DNA of 64,000 bases, taken from NCBI GenBank assembly GCA_025594325.1, contig JANHCV010000010.1:1116001-1180000 (forward strand). Direction: 5' to 3'. This DNA comes from Blastocladiella emersonii ATCC 22665 (Eukaryota; Blastocladiomycota; Blastocladiomycetes; Blastocladiales; Blastocladiaceae). Both the position numbers and the translations under genes were made by a program. How positions within the stretch are numbered: position 1 is the stretch's first letter; each line of letters begins with the position of its first letter. The notes under the pieces were generated by a model. That model was not told the origin of the DNA, ran no database searches, and saw only the letters and a list, made by a program, of their open reading frames with translations. This document shows positions 1 through 9,800 of the stretch, piece after piece.

Positions 1-37
1 ATCGCTGAACAGACACCACCACCACATCGAGTGAGCA

Positions 38-2188
38 ATGGGCATCACCGGCCTGCTGCCCGTGCTCGAGCCGGCGGTGCGCAAGACGCACCTGTCAGCG
101 TTCCAAGGGCAGACGGTGGGCGTCGACGGGCACGTGTGGCTGCACCGCGGCGCGTACGCGTGCGCGGCCGAGCTCGCGCGGGGCGAGCCGACGTCGCGCT
201 TCCTCAACTACGCGCGCCGCCGCCTGGCGCTCCTCCAAAACCTCGGCGTCACGCCGTACGTGGTGCTCGACGGCGCCCCGCTGCCCGTCAAGCGCGGGAC
301 CAACGCGTCGCGCGCCGAGCGCCGCGCCGAGAACCTGGCGCGCGCGCACGCGCTCGAGGCGCAGGGCGACGCCGCCGCCGCCGACAAGCACTTCAAGGCG
401 TGCATCCGCGTCACGCCCACCATGGTCCGCGCGCTCGTCGCCATGCTGCGCGCCGCCGGCGTCGCGTACCTCGTGGCGCCGTACGAGGCCGACGCGCAGC
501 TCGCGTACCTCGAGCGGTCGGGGCTCGTCGACGCGATCCTCACCGAGGACTCGGACCTGCTCGTGTTCGGGTCGCGCCGCGTGCTGATGCGGCTCGAGGA
601 CGACGGCGGGTGCCAGCTGCTCGAGCGCCGCGCCGTGCGGTCCGCCGTCGCCGAGCCCTACGACCTGCGCCGGTGGCCGCTGCAGCGGTTCGTCGACTGG
701 TGCGTGCTGTCCGGGTGCGACTACCTGTCGTCGGCGCGCGGCGTCGGGCTCGCCAAGGCTCACAAGTACATTTCGTCGGTGTGCTCGCGCGACCAGTGGG
801 ACTGGGACCGCGGCATCTACCACGACCTCGAGCGGTCCGCCGGCGAGCCGTACGTCTACCACGACGACTCGGACCCCGAGGATGACCACGGCCACGCTCC
901 CGCCGCCTCGTCCGCGTCGCCGGGCTACCGCTCCGATACCCTTTCGCGGTGCATCAAGTCCATGGTATTCAAATCCCAATCCATCCCCGACGGCTACACC
1001 AAGGACGCGCTCCGCGCGCGCCTGACCTTCCGCCACCAGCGCGTCTTCTGCCCGCGCACCCGCGAACTCGTCCTGCTGCGCCCGTGGCCCGACCTCGCCC
1101 ACCCGGCGCGCCTGCACGCCAACTCGGACTACGTCGAGCTCGGCCTCGCCGACACCCACCCGGACCACATCCGGTTCCTGGGCCCGTGGTGCGCCCCCGA
1201 GATCGCCCGCGCGATCGCCGCGGGTGACCTCGACCCCGTCACCCTGCGCCCGTACCCGGACGTGGAACCCAGCGCGACACCGGATCTCGCCACGCTCGAG
1301 CTCGCGTCCAGTCTTTCGGCTGCGCAGGAGGAAGAGGAGGAGCCTGTCTCGTCCCCGCCGTCGGCCCCGCCGCGCCTCCTCCGCCCGCCGAGCAACGCGC
1401 CCCGGTCGTCGTTCAACCCGCAGCCGCGGTCCGCCAGGGCGCCCGCGTGGCGCGTGCCCGCCACGGCGGGGCCGGCGCAGCAGCAGACGAGCCGGTTCTT
1501 CACACCCGCCCCACCCTCGGCACCAGCACCCGCGCTTCCCCCGATCGTCTCGCCCGTCATGGACGTGTTCCCGGCGTCGGACCCGGACGTGTTCGACGTG
1601 GGCTCGGACCCGATCTACGACGAGGACTACTACAGCGACGACGGCGAGGCGTACTCGGACGAGATCGCCGTGTTCACCGAGTTTGAGGACGAGGTCGCGC
1701 CCGCTGTGGGCGAGGAGGAGCGTGCTGCCGCGACGCTACCCACGCCCGCGCTCTCGCCGCCGCCACTACCGCCGGCCGTGATACCACCCAAGCCGGCGCC
1801 CGTATCGCCCCCTCGGCCACGCCCCGCCACGGCTGCGGCGGCGGTCGTGGTCAACGTCGACTCGCCTTCCCCACCACCCGCCGCGGCCGTCCCACCACCA
1901 GCAGCAGCACCCGTCGTCGCGGCACCGCGCAACCCGTTCCGGTGGTCGCCCGCGCGGCCCGCGTCCAAGCCTGCGGCGTCGGCGGCGCAGAACGAGGCCC
2001 CGCCGCAGCCGCCCGCGATGCCGCGGCCGCGCACGCGCGGTACGCTGGGCACCGGCGGCAGTTTGCGGATCGGGCTCAGCGGAGCGGCGCAGGGTAAGCG
2101 CGAGGGGTCCGCATACTTTGCGCCGCCGCTGTCGTCGTCGCAGGGGCCGGCGCCGTTGAAGCCGGTCAAGCGGGCGCGGGTCGGGTAG
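38..2188 (+). CDS. EXO1: Exonuclease 1 (XPG/Rad2-family 5'-3' exonuclease), 716 aa
   Basis: Single-exon gene starting with the family's characteristic MGITGLLPVL, so the N-terminus is complete. The enzyme resects 5' ends of duplex DNA in the nucleus for mismatch repair and homologous recombination. The metal-binding residues fall at family positions: D30 (VGVDGHVW), D78 (VVLDGAP), E150 and D152 (PYEADAQ), D171 and D173 (TEDSDLLVFG), then D228 (SGCDYLSSARGVG, the helix-two-turn-helix region). The nuclease domain spans about residues 1-350. The remaining half is low-complexity, rich in Pro/Ala/Ser and acidic residues, and ends in a basic tail. A PIP-box-like string, QQQTSRFF (481-488), lies in this tail with Thr instead of the usual aliphatic residue. 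It converges on the mitoribosomal S19 gene. Only 37 bases of upstream sequence are in the window, so its promoter is not seen. Confidence 0.96.
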   Translation: MGITGLLPVLEPAVRKTHLSAFQGQTVGVDGHVWLHRGAYACAAELARGEPTSRFLNYARRRLALLQNLGVTPYVVLDGAPLPVKRGTNASRAERRAENLARAHALEAQGDAAAADKHFKACIRVTPTMVRALVAMLRAAGVAYLVAPYEADAQLAYLERSGLVDAILTEDSDLLVFGSRRVLMRLEDDGGCQLLERRAVRSAVAEPYDLRRWPLQRFVDWCVLSGCDYLSSARGVGLAKAHKYISSVCSRDQWDWDRGIYHDLERSAGEPYVYHDDSDPEDDHGHAPAASSASPGYRSDTLSRCIKSMVFKSQSIPDGYTKDALRARLTFRHQRVFCPRTRELVLLRPWPDLAHPARLHANSDYVELGLADTHPDHIRFLGPWCAPEIARAIAAGDLDPVTLRPYPDVEPSATPDLATLELASSLSAAQEEEEEPVSSPPSAPPRLLRPPSNAPRSSFNPQPRSARAPAWRVPATAGPAQQQTSRFFTPAPPSAPAPALPPIVSPVMDVFPASDPDVFDVGSDPIYDEDYYSDDGEAYSDEIAVFTEFEDEVAPAVGEEERAAATLPTPALSPPPLPPAVIPPKPAPVSPPRPRPATAAAAVVVNVDSPSPPPAAAVPPPAAAPVVAAPRNPFRWSPARPASKPAASAAQNEAPPQPPAMPRPRTRGTLGTGGSLRIGLSGAAQGKREGSAYFAPPLSSSQGPAPLKPVKRARVG

Positions 2189-2319
2189 CGGAGCCTGACG
2201 AGGAGTAGCTCATCTGTGTGTGTGTCACTATATCGCAATCAATATCCATCCATCCATCCGTGCATCAGCTGCTAACAAGAGGAACATATATAAACAACAA
2301 CCAATCAATACCATCAAAC

Positions 2320-2598
2320 TTACTTCTTCTTCTTCTGCGAGTCCTTGAACTTGACCCACTTCTTGGACGGAGCAAACTCGCCGAGCTTGTGTCCGACCAT
2401 GTCCTCGGTCACCTGCACCTGGACGTAGTCCTTGCCGTTGTGCACCTGGAACGTCGCCCCGACAAACGTCGGCAGGATCACGCAGCTGCGCTGGTCGGTC
2501 CGCACCGCGCCGCCGCTCAGCGCCGCCTGCAGGTCCGGGAACGGCGTCACGAACGGGCCGCGCCACACGGAGCGCAGGAGCGGGAGGGTGCCGCGCAT
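2320..2598 (-). CDS. RSM19: Mitochondrial small-subunit ribosomal protein S19 (uS19m), 92 aa
   Basis: Short single-exon protein of the uS19 family, which sits in the head of the small ribosomal subunit. The hallmarks are visible in order: RSVWRGPFVTPF near the N-terminus, then ILPTFVGATFQVHNGKDYV, then VTEDMVGHKLGEFAPSKKW, and a terminal run of four lysines. The 92-residue length and the short hydrophobic start (MRGTLPLL) match mitochondrial S19 (yeast Rsm19 is about 91 aa) rather than cytosolic S15, which carries a longer N-terminal extension. The ATG at 2598 is chosen because it puts the conserved RSVW motif at the usual distance from the start. The gene is convergent with EXO1, with about 130 bp between their stops. 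Confidence 0.93.
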   Translation of the reverse strand: MRGTLPLLRSVWRGPFVTPFPDLQAALSGGAVRTDQRSCVILPTFVGATFQVHNGKDYVQVQVTEDMVGHKLGEFAPSKKWVKFKDSQKKKK

Positions 2599-4015
2599 CT
2601 TGGGGTGGGGCTACGAGGGAAAGGGCGAGGGGCGAGCGGCATCACGCATCACGCATCACGGTGAGTTCGGGAGGTTGTTGGATGGGCGCGCGATGCGGCA
2701 GTATAGATGCATGAGGGGCCGGGTATTACATTGCAGAGAGTGGGTGCACGCTGCGGGCAGAGTAGCGCGCGCTTTCGGGCGGTCAAGGTCGCCGATGGAG
2801 GTCGCTGAAGCGCAGCCGGCCGGCAACACAAAAATATTCCGTCGGCGTGACCGTCACCCCGCGATCCCCGCGCCACCAGCCTCCCTGGCGCCACTCTCTT
2901 CAGCGACGCGAAGCCCGCCCGCCCTCTCTCCCGCTGGCCCCTCAGCACGCACCTTAGACTGAGACCATGCATCGAATGAATCCATGCAATGCGTGGCACT
3001 CGACGATCTCGTGGCGGGGCGGCACCGGCGTCGGCTGTACCGCGCATTCGTTGCACGGCGCACAGCCGCTGCCATAGAACGCTTGTTGGACGTGTATGCT
3101 TGGAAAAGGAACTTGCAGCTGTTCAAACATCGCATCCATGAACGTCACAGCAACCGGTCACACCGTGCATCGGCCCAGCTCGCGCTCTCGCTCGCCACGC
3201 TCGTGTTCCAGGACGGCACCGTTTGCGCGTTGGAATTGCGCCTGCTGTTGATTGCGGCTCTCGCAGACGGCCAAGCGTACTGTGGCCTCGTTCGGTGGAA
3301 GTGAATGCCCACGACCACCACCTCAGCGCGCGACTTGACCTGCCGCAGCCCGTACGATTGCGAAGCCGCGCTCGACGTCGATCCGTTGCTCTCCTCGGCT
3401 GTATTACTCAACAGTTCGGCGAGGGCACGTTCGGGCGCTCGACCGCATCTTCGCAGCATTCCCAGCTCCACTCGCATCACGCAACCTTCGCGGCTCACAA
3501 AGGACTGGCTGTGGCTACAGGCCACAGCGCAATGGTACCGCACACTTCACTGCAAGCCGCAGCATTTACATCCGCTTGCGATGCTGCTGCTACCAATCAC
3601 TTATCAAGACGCTCTCGGCTTACCGGACCGCTGTCGCAATCGCGTGTTCTCTCACTCGCACGTACCTAGCTAAACCTGACACGCGGCACCAACCAACAAA
3701 CCCGCATCCGCCACTCGACCTCGCGCCCCTGCTCCCGCCGCGCGCCGTTGGGGCACCGCGCGCCCGCGCGCCGTGAAAAGACCGCGCCGCTCGCGCGTGC
3801 GGTGCCCTTGGTACGCTTACACGTTGCGGCGTGCGGCGGGAGCTGCGCGGGCGGGACTCGGGGTTCGGTTGGGCGCGGCGGGTGAGGTACAGGGTGAGGT
3901 ACGGTCGGAGGACGGCTCGCGCGTCGTGATTGTCTTCGTGAATACATGGCTGCTTGCGTGGTACTAGCGCCCGCGGTGGTGAGGACCGTGCGCTCGAATA
4001 TCCATGCCCCAGTCA
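2599..4015. other. Gene-poor stretch, possibly with decayed coding sequence
   Basis: No intact gene is supportable here. Several short open frames overlap on both strands. On the minus strand, three neighbouring frames between about 3540 and 2950 each hold a protein-like piece (AEVVVVGIHFHR; RLAVCESRNQQQAQF; MDAMFEQLQVPFPSIHV), as expected of an old frameshifted gene, but I recognise no family. A 30-bp element at 3768-3797 recurs near 13.15 kb. The first 100-200 bp presumably contain the RSM19 promoter. Confidence 0.4.
3768..3797 (+). repeat. Copy A of a dispersed 30-bp identical repeat
   Basis: The 30 bases are identical to 13153-13182 in the same orientation. The core is CCGTGAAAAGACCGCGCCGC. 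Looser similarity extends about 15-25 bp on both sides (for example a shared CCCTT about 10 bp downstream). Both copies sit in gene-poor sequence, which suggests the remnant of a dispersed element. Confidence 0.8.
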
Positions 4016-4915
4016 TCATGGACTCCAACGTGAAGACCCGCGGCCTCGTGGGCCGCCCTTGAGCCCGCTGTACGCCGGGCCGCTACTGCTCGTGTCAATC
4101 CAATTTAACGTGCCGTTTGGAGTGCACCGATGCGCAATACGATTGCCATATAGTTCCAAGGATGTAAGTGACGGTGGAAACTTGATGGCTTGTAGTTGAT
4201 CAAAGCTCAAGTCCACAACACCCATGGCGAGCGAGGTCACGTCACGGTCCAAAATCGACATGGCCCGGTTGAGGGCCCGAATACCGTCCATGGAAATGCG
4301 GGAGCCGAAGAACGTGAGTTCGCGGTCCCCACTTGCAACTAATTCGTACGTGTTTGTGCAGTCGAGATCGCCGGCTGCAACCCTGGAGCCCACGACGACA
4401 CCGGTCTGGGCAAACTGGCGACACAAGCGGGCCAGGTCAAGATCGCCGGCCTGTTCCGCCTCGTTCGCGGCTGCATTCCAGTCGTCCGCGTATTGGCCGG
4501 GCAAACCCATGAGGATGCCAGCCCAATACGGGAGGGAGCGGTACGTGAGCGGAAGCCCCGAGTCGCGCCAGAATTCGAGCACGTCGTAGTGCCGGTGCTC
4601 CACGGCGAGATCAAATGCGGCTTTGGTGTGTTTTATGGAGAGCCCGAATGCGACCCGGAAGCGCAAGACATCGGTGCGGCCAGCCCCGCTCGCCTCGTCT
4701 ACGGGAATAGTCAAGACGTGCTCTTGAACGGCTCGGCAAGCACCAGGAATGAGAGCCCGGGGAGAAACCCGCAGATAAGGTGCGATTGCAGAGAAAGGGA
4801 CTCTCGGATCATCGCGGACGTGGAGGCGCACGGCCTCGGCGAGGATTTGGTCCACGAGCTCGGGGACTGAGAGCGAGAGACGGTGCATCGAGTGTGGTCT
4901 AACGTTTTGCATCAA
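4016..4915 (-). pseudogene. Truncated member of the LRR/F-box-like family (299 codons)
   Basis: The open frame starts like its relatives: VPELVDQILAEAVRLH, then APYLRVSPRALIPG, an F-box-like helical module. An ankyrin-like pair follows (AFDLAVEHRHYDVLEFWRDSG) and then the linker QTGVVVGSRVAAGD. It enters the first LRR (FPPSLTSLELYGNRIAHRC) and then loses all similarity, ending about 30 residues later in an unrelated Gly/Arg/Ser tail. Intact relatives at 29.5-36.4 kb have 564-609 residues, with the LRR domain making up most of the protein. This copy therefore lacks nearly the whole LRR solenoid. It may still be expressed as a short protein. Its closest relative here is the pseudogene at 5925-7757, also on the minus strand; the pair lacks the intron seen in the copies at 31.9 and 34.7 kb. 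Confidence 0.7.
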
Positions 4916-5924
4916 GTCCTACGGTCGTTCGTTTATTCATTGGCTTGCATTGGGATGGCGAGGGTCAGGAGAAGCAACCGTCGGTGAGCGAAAGCAACCG
5001 AGAGACAGCTTGCGTCACACACGCGAGAGTCACATGATATCGAAACGCGTCCATCGCCGAGAACGGCGATGCCGGGAGCGACGGAAACGTTACGTCTTAG
5101 GGGCTGTATACGCCTTAAAATCATTCTCCATGAAAGGTGACGTGTCACGGCCACCATGAGGCCGGCCCGCAAGCGCTGCTCGCTGCCGCAGTTTCCCAAG
5201 TGCTGCAGCACGATGGCCACCAAGAATTACACGAGCACCCCACATGAACTGCGGCCCGTGAAATTCTGCTTGAGTGCGCAGTACATAGGGCGCGACAGAA
5301 ATTCATGAGCGTGGTTATGAGCCGCGCGAGACCGTCACTTGATTCTACCTTTCAAAAGTTGACCGGCTGGCTGAATGCACTGCGCTCGTACTCCAGCCTC
5401 AAGAGGCCTATTTAAATTGCAGCACCTCCCGCATCCCACCGCCTCTCTTAAGCTCAACGTAGCCATTCCTGCTTGCTTGCTCCCATCCCAAGTCTCGTGA
5501 TTGCACGTCTTCCAACCTGGGCCAAGGCAGTGGCAGACGTCCTGGGCCCCACTGGTGGCCCGAGACAGAAACCGGCGATGTTCCCTGGAAAGCTTTGGTT
5601 GGTTGGGCGGAGACGTGGGCGGTGCAACGGGTGCTTGCTTCACAGCTTGCGGTGTGAACATGGTTTTCGATGCTAACTGACGATTTATGTGGCATTCGAT
5701 GAATCAACTCGTTCCCGCGTCTCGTCGCAGTTGCAAGCCGGCGCTGGGCAAAGTTCAGGTAAAACGATAAGCAAGGCCGAGCGATAGGCCTTGGCGAGCG
5801 AGTGTTTGGGACGTGCAATAGGTATTGTATTTGAAGAAGAAGGTGGTAACAGAAGAAGAAGGTGGTAACAGAAGAAGAAGGTGGTAACAAAGATACAGCT
5901 AGACAAACAAAAGAAAACGTCCGA
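4916..5924. other. Intergenic stretch between two decayed LRR copies
   Basis: No supportable gene. Short minus-strand frames have no recognisable content. The stretch contains three perfect copies of a 19-bp unit at 5833-5889, just past the 3' end of the downstream pseudogene. Confidence 0.5.
5833..5889 (+). repeat. Three perfect tandem copies of a 19-bp unit
   Basis: The unit GAAGAAGAAGGTGGTAACA occupies 5833-5851, 5852-5870 and 5871-5889 with no mismatch. Perfect identity suggests recent origin by slippage. It lies 36 bp beyond the stop codon of the LRR pseudogene. Confidence 0.9.
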
Positions 5925-7757
5925 TCAAGAGAGGGCGAAGGTATGAGGTAACTTGCTCGAGTAATACTCGAAGAGTGTGGCCAAATCCTGGCTCAAGTAC
6001 TCCTTGGAAAGCTCGACCGTCAACGATTCGTGACGTGCGAGCCAGAGCTGCATGAGAAGCATAAAGCCAGCGTCGCTAAAATTGTTCTCCTTGACACAAA
6101 GCACCGTCACCGACTGCGGCAGGCGAGCCGCGAGAAGGCTTGCTGATGTGTCTGTAATACCGCAGCCATTCAATACAACCGCCTCTAGCTCAAGGGACGC
6201 GAAGTCGAGCAGCTTTGCAACGCAGTCGTCGTCAATGCTAGTGTAGCTGAGATTGATGTGCCGCAGTTTAGGGCCAACAAGGCGTTCCAGTAGCAGCAGT
6301 GCGTCAGTGCTTGGTCCAAGCGAGAACTTGGACAGATCCAGCCGTTCAAGTATCGGGAATGCGTGCTCGACTGGCAGTGGAGCCCCATTCGCCAAGAACG
6401 CCAGCTTGGGCGCAGACGCGTGCTCGACTCGATCCGGAACACGGTCACGGTTTCCGATCGCGAGCGACTTGAGCGATGGCTGCGGGACGCTCGCCAAAGC
6501 AAGAAGTGCAAGAACGTTATTCGTTTGGAACCCCTGAAGGTCGAGGAGCTCGACCGAGTCGGTAAGATGTTGGAGAACGACGTGAAGCCCAGTGAATCCG
6601 ATTTTGGAGTTGAAACTGAGGTCCAGCACCCTCAAACCCCGAGGAAGGCGCTCACCGATAGCCATGGCTCCATGAGTACCGATGTCGTGATGGCTGAGAT
6701 TGAGGATCTCGAGGCCATGCGGGAACCCACGCGAAATAGCCGCGGCACCGTCGTCATCAAGCTTGCAGTGTGTCAACGCAAGCATAACAAGGTGCTGAGG
6801 AAGCCCGCGTGCGAGAGGCGTCAAGGCCACCGTATCAAAACGACAATACTTGAAGGTGTTCGAAAATGATGGCAAAGTGAGAGCCCAAAAAATTCTCCGT
6901 TTTAATCGTAAGGGATGAAAGGTTGAGAGATGCAAGCTTGTCCTGGAGTCCAAGAGTGGTACCAGGCTTGCAGCGGTGCGTGATCCGGTTCGCATTGAGG
7001 AGAAGCGATTTGAGGGAGGGTGGAAGATCGATTGCCTGGAGTCGAGGAAAGTCAAGGTCCACGACGTGCAGGGCCAACGAGGCGACCGATCGGTTAGGAA
7101 TCGCAAGCGCACGGTTGAGCTCGCGGACGCTGTCAGCCGAGATACGGGAGCGAGAAATGGAATTATCAGTCGCTCCGTTCACGACGTCGTTGTAAGCTTG
7201 CGCGCACTTGGCGTCGCCAGATGTAATCTTGGTACCGACCACGACTCCGGTGCGACCAAACTCGCGGTACTGACGGGCTTCCACATGCTGACCACGTTCG
7301 TCCGCTTGAGCCGCCGCCGCCTCCAAATCAACGGGAAGTATCTCCGGAACACCCAGGAGGACAGCAGCCGTTGCGGTAACGCGACGGTACTTGAGGTGCA
7401 GACCAGAGTCACGCCAGAATTCAAGAGTCGTAGTGGCGTTTGTTTATCGCGTGACGCAAAGCGGATCTAGTGTACTCCATGGGGAGCATATAGGCAAAGA
7501 CGGTAGCGCAGGAGCTCGACTCGATTGGTGGCGCTCGCGTCGTCCACGGACACGGCCAAGACGAATTGGTTCACGGCCTCGTAAACGCCGGGGATACGTG
7601 CACGGGAAGCAACTCGCAGATAGGGTGCAAGTAAGCGAAGATCAAAGCCCGCCTCGTCGAGGTCGTGAAGGCCCACGGCCTTGACGAGGATCCGGTCGAC
7701 GAGCTCGGGCGCGGCGATGGCAAGTTTAGGTCTTTGCATGGAGTGCAATAGTTGCAT
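5925..7757 (-). pseudogene. LRR/F-box-like family gene broken by three frameshifts
   Basis: Homology to the LRR family runs from the start (MQLLHSMQRPKLAIAAPELV, ATG at 7757) to a stop at 5925, but in three reading frames. Frame 1 covers the F-box-like module (APYLRVASRARIPG) and stops at 7467. Homology resumes one frame over from about 7486 (LPMEYTRSALRHAINKRHYD) and stops at 7421-7423. It continues in a third frame (LEFWRDSGLHLKYRR, then GRTGVVVGTKITSGD) until about 6870. There it changes frame again for about 300 codons of LRRs (for example LPQHLVMLALTHCKLDDDGA). None of the three junctions shows splice signals that would restore the frame. About 600 codons are represented, the full length of the family, so inactivation looks recent. 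Confidence 0.85.
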
Positions 7758-8349
7758 GGTGCCACGAGGGCTTGGTTCATGGGATTGGCATTCAGGAGGT
7801 TGAGAGCGTCCTTCGAGCGGCTTCGAGCGCCACCTCGCCGGAAGGTCGCTTCACCTGCGCTCACATGATTTCTCGTCGCGTCTCAAGCGAGAATGTCTCG
7901 CGCCTGACGGGCCTGACGCGTCTACCAGCTTCCCGACAGTTGCCTGGCAAGGTCTCAGGATTCGACGGGCAGTGCTGACGCGCAGTGCCGGCGCACAGGC
8001 CGATATTGTCGTTTGCAGCCAAAATGCGCCGGGTGGGCCCACCTCGCAGCTGATCTCGCACTCACGTGGGCTTGATTTCCACCTCACCCCGCTGCCGGCG
8101 ACGCGTCGCGGCCGCTCTCCTCCGCCAAAGCCCAAGTGCTGGCGTGTTCTCTCTCCCCCAGCAACGTGTCAATAAATCGATTTGAAACCATGCATCGCAT
8201 ATTTACGACAGGCGCCTAAGCGGGCCCTCGCCCCCCACACCGCTGAGCCGCTGACTTCGCCGGCTCTCCTTGTTTGTCGCGGCCACCCTCCGCCCTCGGA
8301 GCAGAACACTGGCTTGGGGGCAGCCGTAACATAACTTGTCGCTTCCACA

Positions 8350-9350
8350 GTGTCCTCCGCTGCCTCTGATCGGCGCTACGTTCCTCCCGCGGCTTTGCCA
8401 CTGCCTCGCTTCGCGGTTGACCCGAACAGCCAAGACGCGCGCATCCACGCCGGCTCATGGGTCGCCGTTGACAGTGAGGCCAAGTTTGTTACGCAACTGA
8501 CGTGCTTCGAGCCGAGGCCGCCTGCGGGCTCAACTTCGCCCGCACTTACTCCGAACGGCGCGATCTCACGCTTCCTCCTCGCGTCAGCCTCAGCGCGGCT
8601 TACATTCGCGTTTCGCGTCGTGTACCTTGACGACGACGAGCTCGTTGTACCGTTCGCTCTCGTTTAACAACGCACGCACTCTCGCGTCGCTGAGTCGCGC
8701 CAGCGGCGAACGAACCACAGATACCGCCCCCTCAAGCGACTACGCGTTAACGCGGCGTAGGTTCCGCCCGCTTCCAGGCCTCAACGACGGCGATGGTCGT
8801 GATGTCGATCTGCTTGATGGCGAAGAGTTTGGCGAGCCCGCCTCGGCTCGTCGCTGTTTGGGGGCCGTGTCTGAGCACGCGGGCGAGAACACAATCTTCA
8901 CCGCGCTGGACCAGTTCTTCTTCCTCATCTACAACAAGACCGAGATCGCACACGGCCTCAGAAGCATAAAGCAACACGCGGGCCTGTACGGCGTTTGAGG
9001 CGCGCTGCCGCTGGCCCAGCGTGGCGACGCGCAGCGGTCGCGTCGTTGGGCGGCGACTGCTGCGCGCGAGGCCGCTGCGGTCAACGACGCGGACGAGTCT
9101 GGCCCAGCGTGACGACGCGCAGCGGTCGCGTCGCAGCCGAACGACCCGCCTGCGCGCGAGGCCGCGGCCGTCGACGACGCGGACGAGTCAAGCGACGACG
9201 AGGGCATCACCTTCGTCTGTGAGCGCGCGGTGACGCCCGGTGTGGTCTTCGTACGCGAGCGCATCGTCACGCCTAAGCGCGCCGCATCGCCTGACATTCT
9301 CTCGGCCGCGAGCGCGGGCCCCCGACGAAGATCAACTACTCCCGCGCACG
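8350..9350 (+). pseudogene. Possible decayed protein-coding gene, unrecognised
   Basis: Consecutive protein-like segments occur in changing plus-strand frames: SWVAVDSEAKFVTQLTCFEP and FAFRVVYLDDDELVVPFALV (8350-8667), then GENTIFTALDQFFFLIYNKT (to 8998), then DESSDDEGITFVCERAVTPG (about 9180-9240). The acidic/Ser run followed by a Val-rich tail looks like real protein sequence. I recognise no family, and minus-strand frames over part of the interval look equally open. Introns could explain some shifts, but I could not build a consistent model. Confidence 0.25.
9011..9188 (+). repeat. Imperfect direct tandem duplication (88 and 90 bp)
   Basis: Copy 1 (9011-9098) and copy 2 (9099-9188) abut exactly. 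Both start CTGGCCCAGCGTG, share ACGCGCAGCGGTCGCGTCG and TGCGCGCGAGGCCG, and end AACGACGCGGACGAGT or GACGACGCGGACGAGT. They differ mainly in the middle third, where length also changes by 2 bp, so the copies do not keep a common reading frame. Confidence 0.85.
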
Positions 9351-9800
9351 TTCCCCTTCACCCGACATTATCCCCATCCATGCGTAGGCGCCCCCGTCGT
9401 AGGCGCCCCCGTCGTAGATTGGGACCGTCGCCGCGCGGCTGGCGCCCGCACGAGCGGAGGGCGACCTTCGATCGAGGTGCTGAGGGAGTGCCAACAGGGT
9501 CGGGTCGAGACATTTACTTTGCATAGAGCTGCGTTTACATGTATTAATTTTCTGCGGGAGCTGAGCGACGAGGGAGGTGAACGTGAGGTGAGCGGGAAGC
9601 GCGCGAGCGGTGGAGCGGTGCTTGGCATTTTTTCCGAGCGGGCGGCCGAGCGGAGGAATGAGCGGTGATTTCGCTGCGAGATCGGCTGCGAGAATAGCCC
9701 CGCGAGCTCGCCGCGTCGCGCTTTGGTCGCAAGCGGCAATACGATTCGCGTCCATGAATATTTGTATGTATACCAAACCAACTAGAAAACCCACGACCGC

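Larger units (their letters stand above)
7758..9800. other. Long gene-poor stretch with possible decayed genes
   Basis: No intact gene can be supported over 2 kb. Open frames are short, overlapping and switch frame. Contents worth noting are a possible decayed plus-strand gene at about 8350-9350, an 88/90-bp tandem duplication at 9011-9188, and an AT-richer tail (9600-9790) next to the POB3 3' end. Confidence 0.5.

Noticed and set aside
2984-3673. Short plus-strand frames that could be small genes
   Set aside because: No motif, no splice-consistent extension, and equally long frames on the opposite strand.
5833-5889. CRISPR-like array
   Set aside because: The 19-bp units are directly adjacent without spacers, so this is a minisatellite.
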